A DNA stretch of 64,000 bases. Source: Desulfatitalea sp. BRH_c12 (lineage in GTDB: Bacteria; Desulfobacterota; Desulfobacteria; Desulfobacterales; Desulfosarcinaceae). The notes under the pieces are model-generated. The model saw nothing but the letters and a program-made list of their open reading frames with translations, made no database searches and had not been told where the DNA came from. Of the stretch, positions 9,428-18,757 are shown one piece after another. Both the position numbers and the translations under genes were made by a program. Location: assembly GCA_000961655.1 (NCBI GenBank), contig LADR01000038.1, forward strand, positions 62,001 to 126,000, in the 5' to 3' direction. How positions within the stretch are numbered: position 1 is the first letter of the stretch; the number at the start of each line of letters is the position of its first letter.

Positions 9428-9458
9428 CGGCCCTCGCCGGTAAGCCACAGCGTTAACC
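9390..9458 (+). other. attC-like integron recombination site 3 (overlaps the ORF6N 3' end)
   Basis: AACG (9394-9397) is answered by CGTT (9451-9454). Inside, GGCTT plus part of TTACGCGG pairs with CGCCGGTAAGCC, and GGGCC pairs with GGCCC around a seven-base loop. The right core GTTAACC (9452-9458) and left box GGAGAAC are both degenerate relative to the consensus, so this site rests on symmetry and position more than on exact boxes. Confidence 0.5.
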
Positions 9459-9479
9459 TCTCACAAGCTCAGGTAGAAA

Positions 9480-9896
9480 ATGCTATTGAAACTTAGCGAT
9501 CCCGAAATACCAGCTGAAGTTAAAAGAGCTTCAAAATTGATTATCACCTATGCAGTAGTAGTGATGTTAGGCGCACTATGGCACGGTTTTTCAAGCGATT
9601 TTGTGGATTCAAAAGGTTTTATAAGAGCAATTTTCAGGTTTATTGGTATGTCCTATATCGGTTGGTGGGTATTATCAATGGACAAAAAGGCATGGTGGTT
9701 TGGCATTATATCATGCGCTGTTCTTTTAGTTTTCGGAATTGTTGGTATCGGTTTTCTTTTGTTTGCTGATGTCACGCATGACTCTAAATTTCTTTGGCTT
9801 GTCGTCAACGTCTTTTTTTCAGTCTATTTGCTGGGCCATGCCGTTTTAATATTAATAAGAGGGTCAACCAGAAACCACTTTGCATATAAGCATTAA
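9480..9896 (+). CDS. Small four-helix membrane protein of unknown function (cassette gene)
   Basis: A 138-residue protein from ATG 9480 (weak CTCAGGTAG before it). Hydropathy shows about four membrane segments: residues 20-38 (LIITYAVVVMLGALWHGF), 50-66, 73-98 (FGIISCAVLLVFGIVGIGFL) and 105-126 (WLVVNVFFSVYLLGHAVLIL). The tail is short and basic. I do not recognise a family. Such small membrane proteins are frequent among integron cassettes. It is framed by attC-like sites at 9390-9458 and 9897-9956, and its stop TAA (9894-9896) touches the second one. The base composition is lower in GC than the core genes of the window. Confidence 0.7.
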   Translation: MLLKLSDPEIPAEVKRASKLIITYAVVVMLGALWHGFSSDFVDSKGFIRAIFRFIGMSYIGWWVLSMDKKAWWFGIISCAVLLVFGIVGIGFLLFADVTHDSKFLWLVVNVFFSVYLLGHAVLILIRGSTRNHFAYKH

Positions 9897-9956
9897 GGTT
9901 AACATTCGCTTCCAGGGGACCGCTGGGGAGCGCGGCCCCTCAAGCGTTCGTTATGC
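9897..9956 (+). other. attC-like integron recombination site 4
   Basis: GGTTAAC (9897-9903) and GTTATGC (9950-9956) flank a strong imperfect hairpin: CGCTT pairs with AAGCG, then AGGGG pairs with CCCCT with an unpaired C on each side, and GC with GC closer to the loop. The 60-base length is that of the classic 59-base element. Right and left boxes each differ from the consensus at one position. Confidence 0.68.
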
Positions 9957-9966
9957 GTAGAAGACA

Positions 9967-10602
9967 ATGAGAAACGACGCTCTCTACTTCCCGTATATAG
10001 AAGTCCCGGATGGGGTTTGGACAACGAGGATTCTCTTGTATTTGGATCGCCTTAGCTCGATTGTTCCAATGGACTATGTTGACGAACCTGCGCGGATAGG
10101 CTTGCCCCTGATGTATTTTTCATCCAGTTCAACAACACCGTGCAGTGCTGGAACCAGATCCGAACCCGGATCCCAAATTCAGCAGACGGAACCCGATCCG
10201 ATCCTCGAGTTGCGGTTGGCATGCCACAGCGCTGGATACTTTGGCGAGGGATGTCGGAGGGATTGAAATTTCCGTAGTGCCGAAATACACGAAAGGCCAT
10301 CCACTCCGTATATGCGTGCTGATAGGCAATACATCTAAAACGGTGAAAATTAACCCTGAGATGTTTGAAGTTCGGTCGGGCGGCCAACCGACCCAGCCTG
10401 CAAAACGATCGTCAAGGATGCTGGTCAATACTTCTCTCAGTCAATCGATTATGCACTTCCTTTGTCATTCGATGAGGAGGAAATCTCCTTGATGTTTTTG
10501 CCAGGTTTTCTCAAGCTTGATGGAAAAGATATAGAAATCGCACCATTTCGTTTTAGATGGGTCACGAAGTCAGATGTGTACTATGGCTCGATAAACTGTT
10601 GA
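9967..10602 (+). pseudogene. Frameshifted, possibly chimeric cassette gene of unknown function
   Basis: The frame from ATG 9967 begins with DALYFPYIEVPDGVWTTRI, which looks like a true protein start of a small hypothetical family, but it loses sense after about residue 55 and stops at 10266. A second frame carries VGGIEISVVPKYTKGHPLRI and GNTSKTVKINPEMFEVRSGG (about 10250-10385). After about 10400 a third frame takes over with KTIVKDAGQYFSQSIDYALPL and later FRWVTKSDVYYGSINC, stopping at TGA 10600-10602. At least two frame changes are needed. Whether this is one gene or a fusion of two remnants I cannot tell. It occupies the space between two attC-like sites. Confidence 0.55.
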
Positions 10603-10609
10603 CATATAA

Positions 10610-10668
10610 CGTCAACCCGGAGTTCGACCGGGCCGCGCATAGCGCGGCCGGTCAGCTCAAAGTTAGGG
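10610..10668 (+). other. attC-like integron recombination site 5
   Basis: CGTCAAC (10610-10616) and GTTAGGG (10662-10668) bound a long GC-rich hairpin: GAG..GACCGG and CCGCGC pair with GCGCGG, CCGGTC and CTC around ATA, with a few extra bases on the left arm. The arrangement AAC-three bases-stem-loop-stem-AAA-GTT is that of attC. Boxes match the consensus except at single positions. Confidence 0.58.
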
Positions 10669-11181
10669 CAGTATCGCCGACCTATTGTGTTGGCAACATT
10701 AGGATCTGCGGTTCGGAACTCAATTGGAACCGATGGTAGAGGATTTGCAGAATGGTACGGGACTCACCAACCGAGATGCCGCCTAACCTCTTAGGATTGA
10801 GTCGACCAAATGTTCAACACAGGTGAAGATGGTGATGCTTTTCGCTTGGTCGATCTCAATACTTTGTTCAAGAAGCCCAGCTTACCAATTTAGCATAAGG
10901 GTAATGATACGATAAGTGAGAAGGGGCAGTCGTTCCGGCATTTGATATGTTGAATTTTTTGAGATTAAATCGGGAAGATGGATTAGGACGACATTCGGAT
11001 CATGTGCCGATTCCGAAAAGTGAGTGTATCCTTATGCGTACAAGCATGTATAGCGACGTATACGGTGGGTGCACGCAAAAGCGCATGAAAAGTGTCTTAA
11101 AGCCCGCAAATACCTTATTTGGCACGTCCATTGCGTTGTCATGGACACGCTTTGACGGATATCCATTTAAGGAGAAGTCTG
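10669..11181. other. Non-coding end of the cassette island
   Basis: No credible gene in this stretch. An isolated GCCTAAC (10791-10797) could be the left box of a sixth, truncated attC, but no partner or hairpin follows. Fragments of open frames run through the region without ribosome sites. The last 100 bases should carry the promoter of the secreted repeat protein; I found no clear boxes. Confidence 0.4.
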
Positions 11182-14178
11182 ATGGGAAACAAAATACTTG
11201 TTTGGCTGTTGTTTTTATTTGGCTTGGGTTTTCTTTCACACCCGGGCCGGATTCTGGCGAATACGGATCAAGCTACACCCATTCCGTCACAACTGAGTCT
11301 TTCCCCGATCGCGAAAGGATTCCAGATCCATTGGGAGCCAGGATCCGATGACGCGGTTATTTACAAAATTTTTTGGAGCAATGCGGATACGGTGAGCGAA
11401 GCCGATCACGTCGGTGTTTTGACCACAAGCGCTACGATGTATGAACACACCGGCTTGGTACCTGGGCGAACCTATTATTACCGGATAATGGCGTGCAGCT
11501 GCGACTGTAGCCCATTATCAAGCATGACGTCCGCCGTATACCAACCCACGTCCGCAGATGTTCATACTCTCTCCGGAAATGTCACCGTCAACGGTACCGC
11601 AATCCGGCCCAGTGCCGATCCGATGGTCACGGCCACCGTCAGGGCCACCGAGATTACTGGCGCGAATCTGGGCAACGTTGCCAATGTCAATGCTGACGGA
11701 AGCTACCAGATGGCACTGTTCCCGGGCACATATAATATTTCGGTAGATTACTGGTTTGCGGAAACTTCGAATGGCACCTCCACCAATTTCGGATCGTGGG
11801 GGCATCCTGGGCCGCAAAACCTCCTCGTCAGCGCGGATGCATCTCGCTCGATCGATATCGCGCTGCATGTCCTGACTGGCGTCATAAAAGACACCAGCGG
11901 CAACCCAGTGCCCAATGTTGCTGTTGTCTACAGCCATGGCTCTACAACAACTTCCAGTGAAGGCACGTACACGCTTTACTTTCTGCAAGGGACCTATGGA
12001 TTGGAGATAAAACCGCCTGCCGGCACCCGGTTCGCTCCTGCTACCGTCGAAGTCAGCATTCCCGGTACGGCGCCTTCCATCGCGCTGCAAAAGCAGCCTT
12101 TGCTCTCCGGCAGTGTCACCGTCAACGGCAGTCCAATCCAGTCGGGGGCGGATCCGGCGGTGTCGGCTACGGTAAGGGCCACCGAGGTTACTGGTGCGAA
12201 TCAAGGCAACAGCGCCACCGTCAATCCGGATGGGACCTACCAATTGGCCTTGGCCCCAGGCACGTATAACATCTCGGTAAATTACTGGCTGGGGGAATCC
12301 TGGCACGGCACCTGGATCAATTTCGCCTCCTGGAGCTACCCAGGGCCGCAGAACCTCAAATTCAGCGCCGACACGACGACGAACATCGATTTGCCCCTGC
12401 ACGCACTGACCGGCACCGTCAAAGATGCCAACGGCAACCCATTGTCCAATGTGGATATAAGCTACAGCAATGGCTCCACGACAACATCGGAAGCGCCTGG
12501 ATTCGAAGGCACGTACAAACTTTACTTTCTACAAGGTACCTATACGTTGGAGGTAAGACCGCCGGCCGCAACCCGATACGTTGCCACCTCCGTTGAAGTA
12601 AGCATTCCCGGTAGTGCGCCTTCCATCCAGCTGCAAAAGCAGGCCTTGCTCTCCGGGAGCATCACCGTCAATGGTAGTATACTCCCGCCGGAAATGATGG
12701 ATTCCATGGCGGGGGCCACCGTGCGGGCGACCGAAATCAATGGCGCAAACCAGGGCAACACTGTGGGCGTCGATTCTGATGGCACGTACCGCATGGCGCT
12801 ATCCCCCGGCACCTACAACATTTCGGTGGACTACTGGTTTGGAGAAGATTGGCACGGCACCTCGATCAACTACGGATCATGGGGGTACCCAGGTGCACGC
12901 AATCTTGCAGTCACCACGGATATATCGCAAGATATCGATATCCCATTGCATGTCCTGAGCGGCACCGTGAAAGACATCAGCGGCAACCCGGTATCCGATG
13001 TGCAACTCAATTATACGGGGCCCTACAGCAATGGCACCATTAAAACCTCAGCCGAGGCTGGGTTCGAGGGCACTTACAAGCTGTATTTTCTGCCAGGGAC
13101 CTACAGTGTGCAGGTAAACGCCCCTCCGGCCCTTTTCCCACCGTTCCAAGTCAAAAGGGTAACGATCATCGAAGATGCAACCCGCAATATTGTTCTCGGC
13201 AATGACTACTCAGTCCTGGAGCAGGCCATCGCCATGATTCCTCCTCATCTGGAACTTCACCTGGATGTATTTGATATCCTGACAGGCGAGCCAAACAAGG
13301 TTTACGATCTTGCGATTTCTTCTCATAGGGATTTTGCGCAATTCATCATCAATTGGGCCGACGGTGACATGCAGGCCAGCGTATACCGACCGGATGGCAC
13401 TCTCTATGGCCAGTATCAAGCCGACAAGGGACCCATCGTGCTGGACATTCAGAATCCGGAAATGGGCACCTGGACCTGCAAGATGACCGCCATGGCGATT
13501 ACCCAAGACGACAACTTCCCTGTTGCCATTGTGGTCGCACTCACTCCCAGCCAACCTCCGGTCGCCGACGCCGGCGGCCACTATTCATCCATGGCGGGCA
13601 TCCCTGTAACGTTAGACGCCAGCAACTCTTTCGACCCCGACGGAGCGATCGTTTTATATGAATGGGACTTGGACAATGATGGTGTTTTTGAGCAAAACAC
13701 GACCCATTCCAGCATCACCCACATTTGGCATAAAGCTTACGCCGGAACTGTGCGACTGCGCGTTACCGACAACGAAGGCCACGTCGACATCGCCTGCGTT
13801 TCCGTTCAGATAAGTGCCGCCACGGGGCCAGATATCACGCTCACGGTCTCGCGGGACACGTTGTGGCCCCCTAATCATAAAATGGTACCGATCACTGTCG
13901 ACGTTTCCGCTGCCGACCTCGACCCGGAAGCCGTGTGCCATATCACTGCAGTAAGTTCAAACGAATCCGAAGATGGCCTGGGTGACGGCCACACCGCTCC
14001 GGATTGGGAAATCATCGCAGATCTGACGGTTAACTTGAGAGCCGAACGCTCCGGACCAGCCAACGGCCGTATCTACACGATAACGGTCGAATGCATCGAC
14101 GCCACAGGCGCCGTGGCGACCGCAGAAGCCGAGGTGGTCGTGCCGCACGACCAGGGCAAGAAAAACGGTAAAAAGTAA
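11182..14178 (+). CDS. Large secreted repeat protein: FnIII, three carboxypeptidase-regulatory-like repeats, PKD
   Basis: A 998-residue exported protein. ATG 11182 has AAGGAGA seven bases upstream and begins a signal peptide ending near ILANTDQ. Residues ~35-120 resemble a fibronectin III domain (AVIYKIFWSNAD, LVPGRTYYYRIMA). Then come three copies of a ~180-residue unit starting LSGxxTVNGS and containing TVRATEITGAN, LxPGTYNISVDYW, a GTVKDxSGNPxSxV line and YFLQGTYxLEV; they look like carboxypeptidase-regulatory-like beta-sandwiches. After a ~110-residue linker there is a PKD domain (VADAGGHYSSMAGIPVTLDA, EWDLDNDGVFEQN) and a C-terminal domain opening DTLWPPNHKMVPI, which often closes such surface proteins. 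The tail GKKNGKK is basic. No catalytic site is visible; an adhesive or structural surface role is likely. Confidence 0.85.
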   Translation: MGNKILVWLLFLFGLGFLSHPGRILANTDQATPIPSQLSLSPIAKGFQIHWEPGSDDAVIYKIFWSNADTVSEADHVGVLTTSATMYEHTGLVPGRTYYYRIMACSCDCSPLSSMTSAVYQPTSADVHTLSGNVTVNGTAIRPSADPMVTATVRATEITGANLGNVANVNADGSYQMALFPGTYNISVDYWFAETSNGTSTNFGSWGHPGPQNLLVSADASRSIDIALHVLTGVIKDTSGNPVPNVAVVYSHGSTTTSSEGTYTLYFLQGTYGLEIKPPAGTRFAPATVEVSIPGTAPSIALQKQPLLSGSVTVNGSPIQSGADPAVSATVRATEVTGANQGNSATVNPDGTYQLALAPGTYNISVNYWLGESWHGTWINFASWSYPGPQNLKFSADTTTNIDLPLHALTGTVKDANGNPLSNVDISYSNGSTTTSEAPGFEGTYKLYFLQGTYTLEVRPPAATRYVATSVEVSIPGSAPSIQLQKQALLSGSITVNGSILPPEMMDSMAGATVRATEINGANQGNTVGVDSDGTYRMALSPGTYNISVDYWFGEDWHGTSINYGSWGYPGARNLAVTTDISQDIDIPLHVLSGTVKDISGNPVSDVQLNYTGPYSNGTIKTSAEAGFEGTYKLYFLPGTYSVQVNAPPALFPPFQVKRVTIIEDATRNIVLGNDYSVLEQAIAMIPPHLELHLDVFDILTGEPNKVYDLAISSHRDFAQFIINWADGDMQASVYRPDGTLYGQYQADKGPIVLDIQNPEMGTWTCKMTAMAITQDDNFPVAIVVALTPSQPPVADAGGHYSSMAGIPVTLDASNSFDPDGAIVLYEWDLDNDGVFEQNTTHSSITHIWHKAYAGTVRLRVTDNEGHVDIACVSVQISAATGPDITLTVSRDTLWPPNHKMVPITVDVSAADLDPEAVCHITAVSSNESEDGLGDGHTAPDWEIIADLTVNLRAERSGPANGRIYTITVECIDATGAVATAEAEVVVPHDQGKKNGKK
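11571..13200 (+). repeat. Three tandem ~540-bp coding repeats
   Basis: Within the secreted protein the DNA itself repeats: the phrase CTCCGG..GTCACCGTCAACGG or a close variant recurs at 11571, 12105 and 12651, so the periods are 534 and 546 bases. Later landmarks (GGCACGTACA, TACTGG, the GGCAACCC block) recur in the same order. The copies differ at many synonymous sites, so they are not recent. Confidence 0.8.
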
Positions 14179-14208
14179 CCTCGAAGAACATTTCAAGCAA
14201 GGACCAAA

Positions 14209-14236
14209 AAGGCAGAGCCCCGGCGGGCTCTGCCTT
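14209..14236 (+). terminator. Rho-independent-type hairpin, shared by convergent units
   Basis: AAGGCAGAGCCC and GGGCTCTGCCTT form a perfect 12-bp stem with a CGGC loop. AAAAAGG precedes and CTTCT follows, so the hairpin can end the secreted-protein transcript and perhaps also the opposite one; no long T-run is present. Confidence 0.8.
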
Positions 14237-14303
14237 CTATCGCAAAGGTCCAATAGTACATACGCATAAAAAGTAAAACCAACATACAGTAAAGTTGGCC
14301 TGC

Positions 14304-15338
14304 CTATTCGACCACCACTTGCATCTTCAACTTCCAAAGCGAATAGGATGCCTGCGTCCAGTCTCCCCCATTGATCCGTTGCCAGGAGGCATTCAGGCTG
14401 CGTCCGTTCAGGTTTTCCGTGCCGATGCCGATATCTCCGAGCCCGGTGTACACCTTTTCATAAGAGATCCACACATCTCCGGAACCAATACGGTCTGGCC
14501 CGCTGGGTAGTCGACCGGGACGCAGCCCCCATCCGCGCCGTTGGTGCTGTAAGTCACGGAGGAGGCTCCGCTGAGCATGTGGTGCACGACATTCAGATTC
14601 GCGGGCGAGTATGTGCCAGTCGGCGTTTCCATTCGTGCCGATGGTTCGGCCGCTGCTGTCGAAAGCTCCCGGGCCAGTTGGGCCGGGTGACCGCAAAGTA
14701 GGTATGTCCGGTGTCAAACACCGCCACCGGGCTACCCGCAATGAGGTACGGCGCGCGCCATATGGCATTGGCCGGATCGACGGGTGTCACCTGGGTCAAT
14801 CCGTTGCCGCTGCCGCAGGAGGACAGGCCGGGTAGCGAACGACATTTTGATAAAAATAAAGGTAGTTTGCCGCCTGACCCAATGGCGATAATGGGTTTAC
14901 CGGCGTTGACAATCGTATTGGACAAGGCCTGATTGTAATCCCATGGGTATTCTGGTCGGCCACGATAATCATCGCGTATGGACTCAAACTTGCGGTGGTC
15001 ACCTGTACCGAATCGTGCGCTATCCGCGTGATCGCATAACCGGGGAGCACATCCGCAATCGCTTGGCAGACCGGCGAATCCGCCGAATCATAGATATATG
15101 CGATGTGAATCTGGGTCCACTGGGCGTGCAGCACGACATCGTCCGTCCCCATCGTGAAGCCCTGACCCTGCGTGTAAGTCGTTCCGTTGCCATCCGCCTG
15201 CGTATTCCAGCCCGCAAATGTTTTTCCGCTGCGGACCAGATTACCGGTATTGCCCAGGACTGTGACGCTCTGGCCCTGTTCGTATTCGGTGCCATCCAGG
15301 GGGACGCTGCCGTTGTCCGCACCGTTGCCGTCGCTCAC
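14304..15338 (-). pseudogene. Decayed secreted protein with an InlB/Listeria-Bacteroides repeat
   Basis: Reading leftward from about 15338, DNGSVPLDGTEYEQGQSVTV, KTFAGWNTQADGNGTTYTQG and VVLHAQWT form one InlB B-repeat (Flg_new type). The same frame continues IAYIYDSADSPVCQAIADVL and DSVQVTTASLSPYAMIIVAD, then breaks near 14930. A second frame (NAGKPIIAIGSGG, APYLIAGSPVAVFDTGHTYF) runs to about 14660, a third (PTGTYSPANLNVVHHMLSGA) to about 14480, and the last one gives DVWISYEKVYTGLGDIGIG and stops at 14304. At least three frameshifts and no start or signal peptide at the right end show that this is a truncated relic. The middle part may have been a von Willebrand- or carbohydrate-like domain; I do not recognise it. 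Confidence 0.7.
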
Positions 15339-15385
15339 GCGGGCATTTAAGCAGAAGGGGGTTTACAGATAGGGTACAGATGCGA

Positions 15386-18300
15386 TCAGGGGCGCGGTGT
15401 GGATACAGATGAGTACAGCACTTGAATTTCGGCGCAGGGATCGACCCCCAGCACGCCGTTCAAGATCCGCTTGCATTGGTTGTACACGGCCATCGCTTCA
15501 GCCCGGCGACCGGCCGCGGCAAAGCACTTCATGATCCGGTAATAGAACTCTTCGACCAGATCATCGATTTCGAGGCCCTTTTGATAGGTCTCGATGGCAT
15601 TCATGAAAAGCGATTCATCCTCGTAATGGCTACCCAGGTGCTTTATCGCTCGCAGAAATTTGTCGCGCAGCCGTTCACGGTAGGAGATCGACCACGCATC
15701 GCCCGATTCACTCAGGAACGCGCCATTATAGAGAGAAATGGCTTTGTGGACGGTTCGCCACAGCGGGTCCGGTGAAGCGGGCGACTCCGAAGTCGGGTGG
15801 ACCGTCCGTTCGAGCAGTGTTTCGAAGGAATGCGCATCGATCCAGCAGTAGCCCGACCCCATTTTGACCTTTCCGTCGCGGCGCACGATCGCCTGCTCGC
15901 TGCCCAACAATTGTCTTAGCCGGTGAATGCCCGTGGCCAGCGATTGAAGGGCGGTATCCCCATCGGCATTGGGCCAGAGCAGATCGGCCACACGCTCCTC
16001 GCTCGAACCCTTTTTCCCGCAGGCGATAAGCAACTTGAGCAGCGCAATGATCTTGCGCGGCGCCTTGACCGGAAATACCAGCGGCTTGTCGTCTTTAATC
16101 ACCTCGAAATCCCCCAGCGTGTAGATTTTTACCGGCCGCGGCCAGCTTTGCAACTCGATGGGGGGCGCCTCGGCAACCAGCTCGAGATCGCGGATGAGGG
16201 TCTGCACATATGCCACCTCGATTTTGGCTTCGAGCGCTTCGGCGCAGAGCCGGGTCATGACCGCCGGCAGCCAGAAATAGATTTTGGTGCAGAAGCCTTT
16301 GCGGCGCCCCTTTGTCAGGGCTTGCTGTAAGGAATCGTATCCTGGGGTCTGTTCTCCGCCCTCGAAAAGAAAATAAGCCTCGGTCAGAAGACAAAGATAC
16401 TCGAAATAGGCGCTTGCAGTCCGGGGTTGTATCGTTTTGATGCGGGCAAGCTGCTCCTGGGCTTCGCTGTGTTCACCGCTGGCATGCAACGCGTGCGCCA
16501 GAAGCACACGGATGATGGCCTCCGTTACGGGGACGCCTGTTTCCTGGTTCAAGGCAAGGCTTTTTTCGGCGAATAGAACAGCCTGACGGGTGTTTTTGGA
16601 CAATAATTGATGCCAGCCCGCCAAACAGAAGTAATGGCTTGAATGGGTGCGACTGCCGCTGAGCTGCTTTCGTTCGATTTCACCTAGAAAATCTTCCGCC
16701 CGGTGCAGATCCCCCTCATTCAGGGAGCTGATGACACCCTGGAAGCAGAGCAGCGGATCGATGACCCGCACGCCGGTTTCCTGCGCGATTTGCATCCCTT
16801 CAAGAACCGCGCGCTGGGCCTGCTCGCGGAACTCGGTGCTGGTATTGTAGAACATGGCCTGCGTATTTTTGATAAGGATCCGCCGAAGGGGCGAGACGTT
16901 TTGGGGGCCGACCGTTTTTTCCATCTCCCGGATCAGGATCGCGCATTCGTGAAACATCCCGGCCCAGATATAGTGAACTGCCCCGTTAGTGTAGGCGCGC
17001 ATGGTCGCCTCGCTGTCGGCAGCGGTCGAGGACAGGGCGAGCGCTTTTTCCACCCAGGCGCCCATGTCTGGATGCGACGGCCTGCACCATGTCAAAGCGC
17101 CCGTCATGCCGGCGGCCACCCCGGCTTCGATTTCAGGAGAGAGAAGCGCCTTATTGCTCCGACGGTAGTCGTCGAGCCAGTTGATCCAGCGATCGAGCGG
17201 CCTGAAGTCGTCAAACTCGAATAAAAACGTCGCAACGATAGCTGACCAGGCGAGCAGCATCCCGGCATCATTGTTGCCGGATTCGAAAAGACGGAAGGCA
17301 TCTTCCAGGTAAGCGCGGCTTTGCGCCGGATGGGCGGCCAGTTGAGATACCCCCTTCCAGTAAAGGAGCCAGGGATCGTTCTGCAGAGCCTCCGGCGGAA
17401 TTCGCGCGAGCCATTCTTCGATGGTCTTGCTCCGGCCCCTGGCGATCAAGGCTGGTGCTTGTTTCAGGACAACGGCTGCAAGTGCCTTCCAATCTCCTGC
17501 ATTGACCAGCAGCGCGGCAGCACTTTCCATGTCGCCTTCATCCATCAGCAGCGCGGCGGCTCTCTGTTGAATGGCTGTCCGTTCTCCTTCCGGGATCCTT
17601 TTGCGGCCCATGTCCATCAGAAACTCACGGAAGAGCGGGTGATATACAAAGACCATGTGGTGGTCTTTGAAATGGCATTCGGTGAAGAAATTCCGATTGT
17701 AAAGGCTTAGCAGGATCTTTTCGGCAGCCGCGTTGCCTGTCAGGGATTCGGCCATATGCACGCTCATGGAAGGCAGAAATGCGGTCAACAGCAAGAATTT
17801 CTGTTCCTGGGGGCTGGCCTTGCAAAAAATTTCGGTTGCGAAATAGCCGAATATCTCTTCGGGTGTAAATTCGTCGAGCAGTTCAGGAGTCAAAGGCCTC
17901 GATTTGGCACTTTCCACAAGGAGCACCATGCCGGCGACCCACCCTTGCGTCTTATCGTGCAGAAGCCCGATCATCCGGTCGGGCAGCTGCAGATCTTTAT
18001 GGCCCCGCACGATCTGTCTCGATTCATCTTCTGTCAGGCGGACATCTTCCCACCCCAGCCGAGCGATACGATTGTTTGCAATCATTCGCGTATAGGCCGG
18101 TGGGGCAGTGCTTCTGCTCAACACCAGGATGTGGATCCCATCCGGTGCGATAGACAGTCCGAGGTTCATGATGTCGTGGAAAGCTGCGCCGGCGGGAATT
18201 TCCTGATAATCGTCCACCACGATGGCAAAAGGCGGCTTCAGCCGTTTGTAAAGTTCTTCAAAAAATCTGCGGGCAAACACAGAAACGCCCATGAGGTATT

Positions 18301-18595
18301 CGGGGGTCAGCAGGGGCAGGGGCTTGCGAAATCGCGGGGCGGTCCTTTTAGCGGCAAGCCCAAGATAATAGAAGAACGCGGCGAGGTCTGCATCACGGTT
18401 ATCTACATGGTACCATAGACACGGGATGTTGCGGGCCTCCAGGTAACTCGCAATCAGAGTGGTTTTGCCGGAGCCGGCCGGACTTGCAATCCAGGCGGCG
18501 CCGCGCTTCAAACCATCATCCAGAAGGCGAAACGCCCTTTCTCTCGGGGCGACACTCAAAGGGCGCGGAGCCGTAATTTTGATCAAAGGAGTCAT
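15386..18595 (-). CDS. Large STAND ATPase regulator with C-terminal BTAD domain (MalT/LuxR-like architecture)
   Basis: A 1069-residue regulator. ATG 18595 is chosen because GGAG lies six bases upstream; an in-frame TTG at 18607 is the alternative. Residues ~36-46 (ASPAGSGKTT) are Walker A and PFAIVVDDYQE (~120-130) Walker B of a MalT-type NTPase, followed by winged-helix and TPR-like helical repeats through residue ~810. The C-terminal ~240 residues open with KIYTLGDFEVIKDDKPLVFP, an OmpR-like DNA-binding winged helix as found in SARP/BTAD proteins, with LLWPNADGDTALQSLATGIH and RLRQLLG, then the BTAD helices ending in FYYRIMKCFAAAGRRAEAM. Thus DNA binding is C-terminal but of the BTAD and not the LuxR HTH type. 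Effector and targets unknown; the only close downstream unit is the decayed InlB-repeat gene. Confidence 0.85.
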   Translation of the reverse strand: MTPLIKITAPRPLSVAPRERAFRLLDDGLKRGAAWIASPAGSGKTTLIASYLEARNIPCLWYHVDNRDADLAAFFYYLGLAAKRTAPRFRKPLPLLTPEYLMGVSVFARRFFEELYKRLKPPFAIVVDDYQEIPAGAAFHDIMNLGLSIAPDGIHILVLSRSTAPPAYTRMIANNRIARLGWEDVRLTEDESRQIVRGHKDLQLPDRMIGLLHDKTQGWVAGMVLLVESAKSRPLTPELLDEFTPEEIFGYFATEIFCKASPQEQKFLLLTAFLPSMSVHMAESLTGNAAAEKILLSLYNRNFFTECHFKDHHMVFVYHPLFREFLMDMGRKRIPEGERTAIQQRAAALLMDEGDMESAAALLVNAGDWKALAAVVLKQAPALIARGRSKTIEEWLARIPPEALQNDPWLLYWKGVSQLAAHPAQSRAYLEDAFRLFESGNNDAGMLLAWSAIVATFLFEFDDFRPLDRWINWLDDYRRSNKALLSPEIEAGVAAGMTGALTWCRPSHPDMGAWVEKALALSSTAADSEATMRAYTNGAVHYIWAGMFHECAILIREMEKTVGPQNVSPLRRILIKNTQAMFYNTSTEFREQAQRAVLEGMQIAQETGVRVIDPLLCFQGVISSLNEGDLHRAEDFLGEIERKQLSGSRTHSSHYFCLAGWHQLLSKNTRQAVLFAEKSLALNQETGVPVTEAIIRVLLAHALHASGEHSEAQEQLARIKTIQPRTASAYFEYLCLLTEAYFLFEGGEQTPGYDSLQQALTKGRRKGFCTKIYFWLPAVMTRLCAEALEAKIEVAYVQTLIRDLELVAEAPPIELQSWPRPVKIYTLGDFEVIKDDKPLVFPVKAPRKIIALLKLLIACGKKGSSEERVADLLWPNADGDTALQSLATGIHRLRQLLGSEQAIVRRDGKVKMGSGYCWIDAHSFETLLERTVHPTSESPASPDPLWRTVHKAISLYNGAFLSESGDAWSISYRERLRDKFLRAIKHLGSHYEDESLFMNAIETYQKGLEIDDLVEEFYYRIMKCFAAAGRRAEAMAVYNQCKRILNGVLGVDPCAEIQVLYSSVSTPRP

Positions 18596-18757
18596 TTTGC
18601 TCCACAACGGCTAAAGTTCAATCACACACTTATTACAGGCAGAATGGCTCAATTGCAAGAGCCGCGAACAGTTCCTGCAGGGCCATCGCATGTAAACCTT
18701 GGCACGTCGTGCTATTATAAGATTCTTTACTTGGCTCAATATCTATCGTGCTGAAAT

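Noticed and set aside
10791-10797. Isolated GCCTAAC as a sixth attC left box
   Set aside because: No complementary arm or GTTRRRY core follows within 150 bases.
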